Below are positions 35,644-49,532 of a stretch of 64,000 bases of DNA, piece after piece. A program made the position numbers and the translations under genes. The notes under the pieces are model-generated. The model searched no databases, was not told the origin of the DNA, and worked only from the letters and a program-made list of their open reading frames with translations. Every line of letters begins with the position of its first letter. The first letter of the stretch is position 1. The stretch is from Pseudonocardia sp. CNS-139 (lineage in GTDB: Bacteria > Actinomycetota > Actinomycetes > Mycobacteriales > Pseudonocardiaceae): contig MKJX01000099.1 of the NCBI GenBank assembly GCA_001942415.1, positions 25,351-89,350 on the forward strand, given 5' to 3'.

Positions 35644-36972
35644 TCAGCGGGTCAGCGCCGGGTCGTCGGCGAGGTCGCGGTGGCGCGTCTCGCCGTACGT
35701 CGCGACGGCCACGAGCGTCAGCAGCGCGGAGAGCGCCACGTAGACCGCGACCGCGTACCCGCTGTCGAACGCGGTGTAGAGCGCGACCGCGATGATCGGT
35801 GCCAGGCCGCCGGCCACCACCGACGCGAGCTGGTAGCCGACCGACACGCCGGAGTAGCGCACGTTCGTGCCGAACAGCTCGGACAGGAACGCGGCCTGCG
35901 GGCCGTACATCGCCCCGTGGAAGAAGAGCCCGCCGACCACGGCCAGCACGGTGAGCCCGAAGTTCGTCGTGTCGATGAGCGCGATGAAGACGAACCCCCA
36001 GACGCCCACCCCCGCCGCTCCCAGCAGGTAGACGGGCCTGCGCCCGAACCGGTCCGACAGCGCGCCCCAGATCGGCACGGTCACCAGGTGGAACGCCGCG
36101 CCGATCAGGACCGCGCCGAGGACGAACGAGCTGGGCAGGCCGAACCTCGCCGTGAGGTAGGAGGTGATGACGATCGTGAAGATGTAGTAGGAGACGTTCT
36201 CGGCGAACCGCGCGCCCATCGCCGTGAACACCTCGCGCGGGTAGCGCCGGAACACGTCGACGATCGGCATGTGCTCGGCGGCCGGCTGCTCGGCGGCGCG
36301 CTCCTGCGCGGCCCTGAACACCGGCGACTCCTCGACCGACAGCCGGATGTAGAGCCCGATCAGCACCAGCACGGCCGAGAGCAGGAACGGGATGCGCCAG
36401 CCCCACGACTGGAAGGACGCGTCGTCCTGGACGGCGGCGAGCAGGAACAGCAGCCCGTTGGCCAGCAGCTGGCCGAGCGGCACGCCCGCCTGCGGCCAGC
36501 TCGCCCAGTAGCCGCGACGGGCCGGGTCGCCGTGCTCGGAGACGATGAGCACGGCACCGCCCCACTCGCCGCCCAGCGCGAAACCCTGGATCAGCCGCAG
36601 GACGATCAGCAGGATCGGCGCCGCCACCCCGATCGTGGCCGCGCTGGGGAGCAGGCCGATGGCGAACGTCGCCGCGCCCATCATCACGAGGCTGATGACC
36701 AGCAGCTTCTTGCGGCCGAGCCGGTCGCCGTAGTGCCCGAACACGAGCCCGCCGACGGGCCGGGCCACGAACCCGATCGCGAACGTCGCCAGCGAGGCGA
36801 CCGTTCCGGCCGCGGGGCCGAGCGCCGGGAAGAAGACCGAGTTGAACACCAGCGCCGCGGCGACGCCGTAGAGGAAGAAGTCGTACCACTCGACGGTGGT
36901 GCCGGCCATGCTGGCGGCGACCACCCTGATGATGTTGGTGTTCTGGCGGGTACCGGTCTGCCTGTCGACCAC
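35644..36972 (-). CDS. MHS-family MFS symporter
   Basis: 442 residues, intact, 12 membrane helices. AASMAGTTVEWYDFFLYG at the N-terminus, GHYGDRLGRKKLL (loop 2-3), RLIQGFALGGEWGGAVLI and GALSDRFGRRPVYLLG are signatures of the metabolite:H+ symporter group, which imports organic acids such as ketoglutarate or shikimate. It starts 16 bp after 3-hydroxybutyrate dehydrogenase, so 3-hydroxybutyrate or a related acid is the likely substrate. Confidence 0.88.
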   Translation of the reverse strand: MVDRQTGTRQNTNIIRVVAASMAGTTVEWYDFFLYGVAAALVFNSVFFPALGPAAGTVASLATFAIGFVARPVGGLVFGHYGDRLGRKKLLVISLVMMGAATFAIGLLPSAATIGVAAPILLIVLRLIQGFALGGEWGGAVLIVSEHGDPARRGYWASWPQAGVPLGQLLANGLLFLLAAVQDDASFQSWGWRIPFLLSAVLVLIGLYIRLSVEESPVFRAAQERAAEQPAAEHMPIVDVFRRYPREVFTAMGARFAENVSYYIFTIVITSYLTARFGLPSSFVLGAVLIGAAFHLVTVPIWGALSDRFGRRPVYLLGAAGVGVWGFVFIALIDTTNFGLTVLAVVGGLFFHGAMYGPQAAFLSELFGTNVRYSGVSVGYQLASVVAGGLAPIIAVALYTAFDSGYAVAVYVALSALLTLVAVATYGETRHRDLADDPALTR

Positions 36973-36988
36973 GTTGTCTCCCGGGTTC

Positions 36989-37755
36989 CTAGTGTGCGGT
37001 CCAGCCGCCGTCCACGGACAGCGACGCTCCCGAGACGGACGCCGACGCGGGGCCGTACAGCACCGCGGCGAGCTCGGCCACCTCGTCCGGCTCGACGAGG
37101 CGCTTCACGGCCACCGGGCCGAGCATCACCTGCTCGACCACCGCGTCCTCGTCGATGCCGTGCGCGCGGGCCTGGTCCGCGACCTGCCGCTCGACCAGCG
37201 GCGTGCGGACGTAGGCGGGCGCGATGCAGTTGCTCGTGACGCCGTGGGCGGCGCCCTCCAGCGCGATCACCTTGGAGAGCCCTTCCAGGCCGTGCTTCGC
37301 GCTGACGTATGCGGCCTTGAACGGGCTGGCCCGCAGGCCGTGCACGCTGGAGACGTTGACGACGCGGCCCCAGCCGCGGGCGTACATGTGCGGGAGGACG
37401 CGGCGGGCCAGCCGGAACGGCGCCTCCAGCATCACCCGCAGGATCAGCGAGAACCGCTCGGGGTCGAACTCCGGCACCGGCGCGACGTGTTGCAGGCCCG
37501 CGTGTTGACGAGCACGTCGACCTCGGCCGGGAGCGCGTCGACGGCGGCGAGGTCCGAGAGGTCGCAGACGACCGGGCGGACGCCGGGCACGTCGTCGGCG
37601 AGGGCCTTGAGGCCGGTCTCGTCGCGGTCCACGGCGAGCACGTCGGCGCCGTCGGCCACCAGCCGGCGCGCCAGCGCTGCGCCGATGCCCGACGCGGCAC
37701 CGGTCACGAGCGCGGTGCGCCCGGCCAGCACGGGCGCGTTCGGCACGGAGCTCAT
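36989..37755 (-). CDS. D-3-hydroxybutyrate dehydrogenase, one frame break
   Basis: About 256 residues, an SDR from 37755 (MSSVPNAPVLAGRTALVTGA). TGAASGIGAALARRL is the NAD loop; after one restored base near 37490 it reads NAGLQHVAPVPEFDPERFS, VNVSSVHGLRASPFKAAYVS (Ser) and AKHGLEGLSKV (YxxxK). The NAGLQHVAPVEEF and APAYVRTPLVERQV stretches are specific to 3-hydroxybutyrate dehydrogenases, which yield acetoacetate in ketone-body or PHB breakdown. Operon with the MHS permease. Confidence 0.88.
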
Positions 37756-37850
37756 GCCGCAGGACGGTACGTCCGCGGGCCCGATCCGGTCCGTGGCGGC
37801 GCCCTACTGATCCGGCCCGGTCGATGTGGCGGCGCCACACCCGAGGTCGA

Positions 37851-38327
37851 TCACACGAACCGGTACCCGGGGTGCACGCCGGGCGTGAGGCCCTGCTCGC
37901 CGGCGATCAGGACGAGCAGCGCGCGCAGGGTCGCCCGCTGGTCGTCGTCGAGCGCGGCGCAGATCGTGTCGTCGTGGGCCTGCCCGAGCTGCGCGATCCG
38001 CTGCAGGAGCGCCTCGCCCTCGGCGGTGACGTGCAGGGCGTGCAGCCGCCGGTCGCCGGGGTTGCGGCGGCGCTCGACGAGCCCGCGGTCGGCCAGCGCG
38101 TCGACGAGCGCGACGAGCCGGCTCGGGGGTGTGCCGAGGAACTGGGCGACGGCCTGCTGGCTCAGCCCCGGTGCGGCCGCGATGGCCCGCAGCAGCCCGG
38201 TCTGCGGCGGCGTGAGGCCGAGGCCGGCGATGCGCTCGGCGAACCGGTTCGCGGCGTGGGTGCCGACGGCGGTCAGCAGGAACGCCGCTCCGGGCGGGTG
38301 ACCGGGAGGTTCGGGACAGGCGGGCAC
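37851..38327 (-). CDS. MarR-family regulator
   Basis: 158 residues from GTG 38327; a TTG at 38351 would extend it by 8. Intact. The winged helix is LTPPQTGLLRAIAAAPGLS, QQAVAQFLGTPPSRLVALVD (recognition helix) and RGLVERRRNPGDRRLHALHV (wing). MarR proteins usually respond to phenolics or oxidants. It diverges from an LLM-class oxidoreductase whose -35 box lies just beyond its start, so it probably represses that gene. Confidence 0.85.
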   Translation of the reverse strand: MPACPEPPGHPPGAAFLLTAVGTHAANRFAERIAGLGLTPPQTGLLRAIAAAPGLSQQAVAQFLGTPPSRLVALVDALADRGLVERRRNPGDRRLHALHVTAEGEALLQRIAQLGQAHDDTICAALDDDQRATLRALLVLIAGEQGLTPGVHPGYRFV

Positions 38328-38344
38328 GGACGAGACCGTATCAG

Positions 38345-38373
38345 TTGACAAACCATGTACGCGAGAGAACGAT
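38345..38373 (+). promoter_or_regulatory. Sigma70-type promoter of the LLM gene
   Basis: TTGACA (38345-38350), a 17-nt spacer and AACGAT (38368-38373), with ATG 38411 downstream. The strongest -35 match seen in the window, placed between the MarR gene and its likely target. Confidence 0.6.
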
Positions 38374-38410
38374 TTTGACTTGTAACGATACCTGCGGGGG
38401 AAGGAATCCC

Positions 38411-39237
38411 ATGACCCAGCCGTCCACGACCAAGCCGTTCCGCTTCGGCGTCGTCGCGACGCCCACCAGCCCCGACGAGTGGGTCGCGACGGCCCGCCGC
38501 ATCGAGGAGCTGGGCTTCTCGACCCTCCTCATGCCGGACGGGCTGCAGCTGCTCGCCCCGTTCCCGTCGCTGGCGCTGGCCGCGAGCGCGACGAAGGCGC
38601 TGCACGTCGGAACCTTCGTGCTGGCCGCGCCGCTGCGCCCGGCGCGCGCCGCGGCGTGGGAGGGGCACTCGCTCGGCCTGCTGTCCGGCGGGCGCTTCGA
38701 GTTCGGCATCGGCACCGGCCGTCCCGAGGCGCTGAAGCAGGCGGCGAGCCTCGGCCTGCCGGTCGGGACGGGCGCGAGCGGCTGCGGCAGGTCGGCGAGG
38801 CGATCGACCACCTCCGCGAGCTGGACGGCGACCGGCACACGCCCGTCATGGTCGCGGCGGCCGGGCCGCGGTCGCTGACGCTCGCGGGGGAGAAGGCCGA
38901 CGTCGTGACGATCGCCGCGGCGCCGCTCACCCCGCGCGCGGACGTCGCCGCGATGGCCCGGCGGGTGCGCGAGGCGGCCGGCGACCGCGACGTCGAGCTC
39001 GCGACGAACGTGTTCGTCGTCGGCGACGAGGCGCCGCCGTGGACGGTGGCCTTCATGGGCACGGACGTCGCGACGCTCGCCGCGCACGACTCGCTGGTCC
39101 GGCTCCCCGGCGGCGTCACCGAGATCGCCGACGAGCTGCAGCGCCGCCGCGACGAGATCGGAACGTCCTACATCAGCGTCAATGCCGCATTCGTCGACGC
39201 GCTGGCCCCGGTCGTGGAGCGGCTCGCCGGGCGCTGA
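38411..39237 (+). CDS. LLM-class flavin-dependent oxidoreductase, one frame break
   Basis: About 276 residues from ATG 38411 (MTQPSTTKPFRFGVVATPTS). LHVGTFVLAAPLRPARAAAW and LSGGRFEFGIGTGRPEALK are luciferase-like barrel motifs; the second half (RLRQVGEAIDHLRELDGD, VMVAAAGPRSLTLAGEKADV) follows one restored base near 38777. FMN or F420 could be the cofactor. Likely under control of the divergent MarR. Confidence 0.8.
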
Positions 39238-39262
39238 GGCTCCCCGGGCCGGGCGCGCGGCC

Positions 39263-39268
39263 TACCCT
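39263..39268 (+). promoter_or_regulatory. Probable -10 element, leaderless
   Basis: TACCCT ends 6 nt before GTG 39275; no ribosome site is present. Confidence 0.45.
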
Positions 39269-39274
39269 CGCCGC

Positions 39275-40281
39275 GTGACCACGTCGGAGACCCCGGGACA
39301 GCAGAGCGAGAGCACGCTCACCGTCCTGGTCGCGACGGGCGCGAACGCGCTGATCGCCGTGATGAAGTTCGTCGCGGGCGCGCTCACCGGGTCGGCCGCG
39401 ATGTTCGCCGAGGCCGTGCACAGCGTCGCGGACACGGCCACGGAGCTGCTGCTGCTCACCGCATTGCGGCAGTCCGCGCGCCGGCCCGACCGCCGCCACC
39501 CGTTCGGCTACGGCAAGGCGCGGTTCTTCTGGGCGCTCATCGCCGCGGTCAGCATCTTCGTGTCGGGCGCGGTGTTCGCGTTCATCGAGGGCGTCCGCAC
39601 GATGCTCGGGCCCGACGCGGAGCAGACGCTGGCCTGGGTCGCGTACGCCGTGCTCGCCGGGTCGTTCCTGCTGGAGGGCACGTCGTGGCTGCAGGCGGTG
39701 CGGCAGGTGCGCGCCGAGGCGGCCCGCGACGGCGTCGGGTTCGTGCAGTGGCTGCGCCGCACCGACGACCCCACGGTCAAGAGCGTCTTCTTCGAGGACT
39801 CCGCGGCGCTGGTCGGCCTGCTGCTCGCGTTCGGCGGCGTCGGCCTGCACCAGCTCACCGGCTCCGGGTTCTGGGACGGGCTCGCGTCGGTGCTGATCGG
39901 CGTGCTGCTCACCGGGGTGGCGTTCGTCCTGGGCCGCACCAACGCCGGGCTGCTCATCGGCCGGCAGGCCGACCCGCGCACCGTGCTCGCGCTGCGCGAC
40001 GCGCTCGCCGCCCGTCCCGAGGTGGACCAGGTCGTCGACGTGCTCACGATGACGATCGGCACCGACCAGGTGCTGCTGTGCGCCCGCCTCGACTTCGACG
40101 ACTCGCTCGACGCGGCCACCCTGGAACGGGCGTGCGTGGCCATCGACGCCGAGCTGCACGAGCGTTTCCCGGACCTGGCCGACATCTTCCTGGAACCGGT
40201 GCCGCGCGCGACCCGACCATGCGGAGGCGGGTGCTGGAGCGTTACGGGCGGCCGGGCGCCGATCGCATCGGCGGTTCCTGA
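39275..40281 (+). CDS. CDF-family metal exporter, one frame break near the end
   Basis: About 335 residues, six membrane helices. AEAVHSVADTATELLLL holds the TM2 metal residues, RRHPFGYGKARFFWAL is the loop 2-3 signature, and FFEDSAALVGLLLAF replaces the usual TM5 HxxxD with ExD, as in the SLC30A9-like branch. The cytoplasmic metallochaperone-like domain (VDQVVDVLTMTIGTDQVLLC, LDFDDSLDAATLERA) follows. One base is missing near 40208, only affecting the last 25 residues. Probably exports Zn2+ or a similar ion. The 250 bp after it (40282-40531) show nothing assignable. Confidence 0.85.
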
Positions 40282-40531
40282 GCGACCATTCCCCGGGCGC
40301 GGGAGAACCCCACCGGAATGCGATCGGCACTTCTTCCTGCGCCATTTCGCACCGGGTCACTCGCCCCGCGCGCTCACGTGCGCCACGCCCTGAACGTGAT
40401 CTTCCGCGGGCGACCGGTCGGCGGGGTGGGGACAACCCCCCGGCGAACCGGGGTGGCTGCCGGACTGATCCGGGGCAACCGATCGGCCAGGCTGGACGTC
40501 GTCAGAGGGGGACCCACGACCGGGGGGATCG

Positions 40532-41198
40532 ATGGACGTCGCGGTGCTGATGCACACCGGCTGGCTGGTGCCGGTGCTCGCGCTGCTCGTTGCGGTCGAC
40601 GGGCCCTTCCCCGTGGTCCCGAGCGAGCCGCTGCTGATGACGGCCTCGGCCGTCGCGATCGGCTCGCAGGACGTGCCGATGACGGCCGGGCTGGTGGCGG
40701 CCGCGCTCGTCGGCTCCATCGCGGGTGACCACCTGCTCTTCGCGCTCGGGCGCACGTCCCGGCGGTCTTCAAACCGAAGGAGCGCGGCATCGAGCTGTGG
40801 GTGCGGCGCAACCTCGTCCGGCGCCCGGCCATGACGATCGTCGGGGCCCGGTTCGTGCCCGGCGGGCGGCTGGTCAGCACCACGGCCGCGGGCCGCTACG
40901 GGCTGCGGCTGCACCGGTTCTCGCCGTGCTCGGTGGCCAGCTCGGTGCTCTGGGCGGCCTACATCGTCGGCATCGGGCTGCTCGTCGGCCCGTTCACGCA
41001 GGCGACCCGCTGCGCGGCCTGCTCGTCGGGTGCGCCACGGCCGTGCTCATCAGCGGCACGTTCGCGCTGGTCGGACGCCTGCGGCGGGGCCGATCGGGAG
41101 CCGGCCCCGCCGCGGCGGCAGAAGAGGTGCCCGGTCAGGCGATCGGGCGGTCCGTCGGTGCGACCGGCACCGGGAGCACGTCCCGGCCGGTCAGGTAG
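40532..41198 (+). CDS. DedA-family membrane protein (second copy), two frame breaks
   Basis: About 222 residues from ATG 40532. It parallels the copy at 31956: PFPVVPSEPLLMTASAVAIG, RFVPGGRLVSTTAAGRYGLR and SSVLWAAYIVGIGLLVGPF. Frame changes near 40763 and 41012 each equal one lost base. As read, its end overlaps the convergent gltD end by 64 bp, which is unusual, so a further error near 41100 may hide an earlier stop. Likely a lipid flippase-like protein. Confidence 0.78.
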
Positions 41199-42576
41199 GC
41201 GTCCACGCCGGCGGCGGCGGCCCGCCCCTCCGCGATCGCCCACACCACGAGCGACTGCCCGCGGCCCATGTCACCGGCCGAGAAGACGCCCTCCACGTTG
41301 GTCATGTACCGGCCGTCGCGCGCCACGTTGCCGCGCTCGTCCAGGTCGACGCCGAGGTCGGTCAGCAGCTTGCCCTTCTCCGGCCCGACGAAGCCCATGG
41401 CCAGCAGCACCAGCTGGGCCGGGATCTCCCGCTCGGTGCCCTCGATCGGCGCGAACCGGCCGGTGTCGTCGCGCTTGACCTCGACCAGCCGCAGCTTCTC
41501 CAGCTTGCCGTCCGGCCCGGCGACGAACTCGGTGGTGCTCACCGCGTACAGGCGGTCGCCGCCCTCCTCGTGGGCCGAGGCACCCGGTAGACCATAGGGT
41601 AGGTCGGCCACGGCATGCCCTCGGTGCGCTTCTCCGGGGGTGTCGGCATGATCTCCAGCTGCGTCACGGACGCCCGCCTGGCGGTGCGCGGTGCCGAGGC
41701 AGTCGGCGCCGTGTCGCCGCCGCCGATGATCACCACGTGCTTGCCCGCCGCGGTGATCGCCGGCGCGTCGATGTCGCCCTGCTGCACGTGGTTGGCCCAC
41801 GGCAGGTACTCCATCGCCTGGTACACGCCCTCGACGTCGCGGCCGGGCACCGGCAGGTCGCGCCACGCCGTGGCCCCGCCGGCCAGCACGACCGCGTCGA
41901 ACTCGGCCTGCATCTGGGCCGCCGTGACGTCCGTGCCGACGTCGACGGACGCGCGGAAGTGCGTGCCCTCGTCGCGCATCTGGCGCAGCCGCCGGTCGAG
42001 CCGGTGCTTCTCCATCTTGAACTCGGGGATGCCGTAGCGCAGCAGGCGCCGATCCGGTCGGCCCGCTCGTACACCACGACGTCGTGGCCGACGCGCGTGA
42101 GCTGCTGCGCGGCCGCGAGCCCGGCCGGGCCCGAGCCGACGACGGCGACCTTGCGGCCGGTCTTCGCGGCCGGCGGCTGCGGCGCCACCCACCCGCGGTC
42201 CCAGGCGTGGTCGATGATCTGCAGCTCCACCTGCTTGATCGTGACCGCGTCGCTGTTGATCCCCAGCACGCACGCCGCCTCGCACGGAGCCGGGCACAGC
42301 GTGCCGGTGAACTCCGGGAAGTTGTTGGTGGCGTGCAGCCGCTCGATCGCCTCGCGCCAGTCGTGCTTGTAGACGAGGTTGTTCCACTCCGGGATCAGGT
42401 TGCCCAGCGGACAGCCCTGGTGGCAGAACGGGATGCCGCAGTCCATGCAGCGGCTGGCCTGCCGCTCCAGGTGGTCGTCCGGGAACTCCTCGTAGACCTC
42501 GCGCCAGTCCATCAGGCGCAGGTCGACGGGACGGCGGGTCGGCGTCTCCCGGGGGACGCGCAGGAATCCCTTCGGG

Positions 42577-42584
<8 letters not shown>
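41135..42584 (-). CDS. gltD: Glutamate synthase small subunit, several frame breaks
   Basis: About 484 residues. ATG 42584 overlaps the gltB stop by 8 bp. The N-terminus carries the cysteines for two [4Fe-4S] clusters: [20 protein letters not shown] and [14 protein letters not shown]. The FAD loop is [17 protein letters not shown] and the NADPH loop [34 protein letters not shown] closes the FAD site. It passes electrons from NADPH to GltB for glutamate synthesis. Frame changes fall near 42050, 41710, 41685 (two lost bases) and 41583. Such breaks in a core nitrogen-assimilation gene point to consensus errors. Confidence 0.92.
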
Positions 42585-47105
<4,521 letters not shown>

Positions 47106-47559
47106 GAGTGCCTCCAGTCGTCTCGGTGCACCCCGACAACCAGCATCGGGACGACGTGATCGTTGGGGACGAAGTATCCGGCTCATGCCCCGACGCCGCT
47201 GGCCCTGGCGGACGGCCGCACGCCGGCGAGCGCCCGGGCAGCACCGTGCGTCCAGGCGTGGTGGCCTCGGACGCCGGCACGACGACCGAACGCCGTCGTG
47301 TGGCTTCGGCCGGCTGTTTCGCACGGGTTGCGAGTGCGCACGCGGCAGCGGGTGCGGTTTCGGCAAGCACAATGTCGCACGTCGGAGCGGCGATTCGCCA
47401 GCAAGAGTTGAAGTGACGATCTCGACCGCCTTCCGTCAGGCGCCGTGGCGGAACGGCGGGTAATGTGTACGTCCCGTTTCACGGGGGTGACGTGAGAGCG
47501 GCGGGTTCCGGACGCCCGGCGCACATCGGGCGGAAGCCGGGGCGCGCGACACTTGTCCC
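47106..47559. other. 454-bp divergent intergenic region, no gene assigned
   Basis: Between the gltB start (minus strand) and the FhuF-like start (plus strand). A 102-codon open frame at 47108 shows no protein-like composition and no ribosome site and is not called. The GGAGG site of gltB lies at the left edge. GACACT at 47548-47553 ends 6 nt before GTG 47560 and may be a leaderless -10. No strong hairpin was found. Confidence 0.4.
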
Positions 47560-48264
47560 GTGGATGTACGCACGGTGCTCGACGACGTCGCCGGACTCGG
47601 TCCGTTCTTCGCCGTCGGCACCCGTCCGGCCGAGTCCGCCGACCCGACCTGGCGCCCGGTCCGCGACCTGCAGACCGACCCGGCGCCGCTGCGCGACCGG
47701 ATCGCGCACGTCGCGCGCACCCTCGGCCTCGGGGACGGCGCCGCCGGCCGGCGCGTCGCGGCGTCCATCGCGTTCATGGGGTACGCGGCCTCCCTCCTCT
47801 CGCCGCCCTACGCCGCGGCCGTCCTGCACGGGACCGTCCCGGCGCTGACGCCCGACGCGCTGCGCTGGCGCCCGGCGGCGAGCGGGCCGCTGCCGCGCTG
47901 GTGCGGCGACCCCGGCGAGCTCCCGTCCGGCGCGCTGGCGGACCTGCTGCTCGACGACCACCTCGCACCGCTCGTCGACGCGGTGCGGGCGCTCGCACCG
48001 ATGTCGGAGCGGGTGCTGTGGGGCAACGCGGCGTCGTCGCTCGCGGGCGCGAAGCGGATGCTGGTCGCGGCCCGCCCGGCGGCCGCCGCCCGGGCCGCGG
48101 AGCTGGCCGAGGAGCTGCTGGCCACCGGCCCGCTGGCCGGCACCGGCGAGCTGCTCCCGCCCGCGCCGCCCGACCGCGTCTGGACCTTCCGGCGCCGCAC
48201 CTGCTGCCTCTACTACCGGGTGCCCGGCGGCGGCCTCTGCGGCGATTGCGTCCTCGCCCCCTGA
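47560..48264 (+). CDS. FhuF-like (2Fe-2S) protein
   Basis: 234 residues, intact. The C-terminal motif RRTCCLYYRVPGGGLCGDC (CC-x10-C-x2-C) is the [2Fe-2S] site of ferric siderophore reductases such as FhuF. The N-terminal 180 residues are helical (IAFMGYAASLLSPPYAAAVL, LADLLLDDHLAPLVDAVRAL). It likely reduces Fe3+ from siderophores in the cytoplasm. No siderophore transporter is nearby. The four-word palindrome at 48269-48333 fills the gap to the next, convergent gene. Confidence 0.85.
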   Translation: MDVRTVLDDVAGLGPFFAVGTRPAESADPTWRPVRDLQTDPAPLRDRIAHVARTLGLGDGAAGRRVAASIAFMGYAASLLSPPYAAAVLHGTVPALTPDALRWRPAASGPLPRWCGDPGELPSGALADLLLDDHLAPLVDAVRALAPMSERVLWGNAASSLAGAKRMLVAARPAAAARAAELAEELLATGPLAGTGELLPPAPPDRVWTFRRRTCCLYYRVPGGGLCGDCVLAP

Positions 48265-48268
48265 CGAC

Positions 48269-48333
48269 CTCGCAGCCCGTCGCGCCTCCTCGCAGCCCGT
48301 CGACGGGCTGCGACGAGACGCCGCGCGCTGCGA
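48269..48333. repeat. Four-word nested palindrome, TCGCAGC type, second copy
   Basis: TCGCAGC at 48270 and 48290, GCTGCGA at 48307 and 48327: spacing 20, loop 10 nt, 20, the same word and geometry as at 8.32 kb. It occupies nearly the whole 71-bp gap between the stops of the FhuF-like and zinc/Asp23 genes, so a bidirectional terminator role is plausible. Confidence 0.8.
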
Positions 48334-48335
48334 CG

Positions 48336-48883
48336 TCAGGGTTCCAGGAGGTCGACCACCTCGATGTCCACCCGTCTCACGGGCAGCCCGAGGGCCTGCT
48401 CACCGGCGGCGAGCACCATCTGCCGCACCCGGGCCGTGACCGCCCGGAGGTCCACGCCGAACCGCGCGGCGACCGTCAGCGTCACCTCCAGCGCCCCGCC
48501 GCCGTCGGCGGCTGCTCGATCCGGCAGCTGCGGGCGCGCAGCCCGGCCATCCCGTCCACGACGTGCCGCAGGACGGCCGCGGCGGCCGGGCGGGCCAGCC
48601 GGGCCCGGCCGTAGGGGGAGGGCAGGACGAGCAGGTCCGCGGGGCGCAGCGGGCCGTTGACGGCGGTCACGACGCGGTCGAGCATCTCGGGCGGCGGCGC
48701 GAGCTCCGTCGCGTCCCGGTGGGCCATCCGGCGCACCACGGTGTCGAGCCCGGCCGCGTCGGCGCGGGCGGCCGTGCAGTGCGGGCAGGTGCGCTCGTGC
48801 CCGTCCGGCGGGCGGCCGGCCGCCGCCCGGTCCCACACGGTCGCGGCGTCGCGACCGCACGGCAGCGGCGCGATCGGGGTCAT
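48336..48883 (-). CDS. Asp23/Gls24 protein with N-terminal zinc-finger anti-sigma motif, one frame break
   Basis: About 182 residues. ATG 48883 overlaps the sigma factor stop (ATGA). The first 45 residues hold a ZAS-like motif, GHERTCPHC (H-x3-C-x2-C), as in zinc-binding anti-sigma factors. The rest is an Asp23 domain: PYGRARLARPAAAAVLRHVV, CRIEQPP, then after one restored base near 48515 GGALEVTLTVAARFGVDLRA, VTARVRQMVLAAGEQALGL and VRRVDIEVVDLLEP. No membrane helix. Coupling to an ECF sigma gene suggests it binds that sigma factor and links it to envelope stress. Confidence 0.7.
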
Positions 48884-49426
48884 CGCCACGGCTTCATCAC
48901 CTCCGCGAGCTGCACCCGCGCCCGGTGGATGCGGCCGCGCACCGCATCCTCGCTGGCCCCGGTCACGGCCGCGATCTCGGCGTACCCGAGCCCTTCGAGC
49001 TCGCGCAGCACCCAGCAGATCCGCTGGTCGGGGCGCAGGCCGTCGAGCGCGCCGGCGAGCGCGGCCAGCCCGGCGTCGACCTCGGCGCTGCGTTCCGGGG
49101 AGTCCGGCGCCGGCCTCTCGACGCGCGCGCGACCGGCTCCGGCGTGCGGCGGCGCAGCATCGCGGCGCACCGGTTGAGCACGATGCGGTACATCCACGTG
49201 CCGAACGCGGCGTCGCCGCGGAACGTCCCGATCCGCCGCCACGCGTCGAGCAGCGCCTCCTGCAGGGCGTCCTCGGCCTCGGCCGGGTCGCCCATGACGC
49301 GCACCGCGAGCCGGTAGAGCGGCGCCTCGTGCCGGCGGGCCAGCTCCTCGAACGCCGGCACGTCGCCCTCCTGGGCACGCACGAGCAGGGTCGGCTCGTC
49401 GAGCGGGACCGCCCGCCCGACCGCAC
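48880..49426 (-). CDS. ECF RNA polymerase sigma factor, two frame breaks
   Basis: About 183 residues from GTG 49426 (one lost base near 49415). Region 2: LVRAQEGDVPAFEELARRHE, DAEDALQEALLDAWRRIGTF-type core (AEDALQEALLDAWRRI) and FGTWMYRIVLNRCAAMLRRR. After a second lost base near 49130, region 4: LDGLRPDQRICWVLRELEGL, GYAEIAAVTGASEDAVRGRI and HRARVQLAEVMK. It directs transcription of a stress regulon and is translationally coupled to the zinc-finger/Asp23 protein, its probable inhibitor. Confidence 0.88.
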
Positions 49427-49520
49427 TTCGCGACCCCGCCAACCGCCCTCCGTCCGGGAGACCCGACGGCGCCCCCGCGCGCCGACCCGCCGCCACCGTA
49501 TCCGCTCGCGTCCGTCCGAC

Positions 49521-49526
49521 TACCCT
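49521..49526 (+). promoter_or_regulatory. Probable -10 element, leaderless
   Basis: TACCCT ends 6 nt before GTG 49533. No ribosome site precedes that start. Confidence 0.45.
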
Positions 49527-49532
49527 GTGCCC

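Noticed and set aside
47108..47416. 102-codon open frame in the gltB upstream region
   Set aside because: It begins inside the gltB ribosome-site region on the opposite strand, has no ribosome site, and no recognisable protein pattern.
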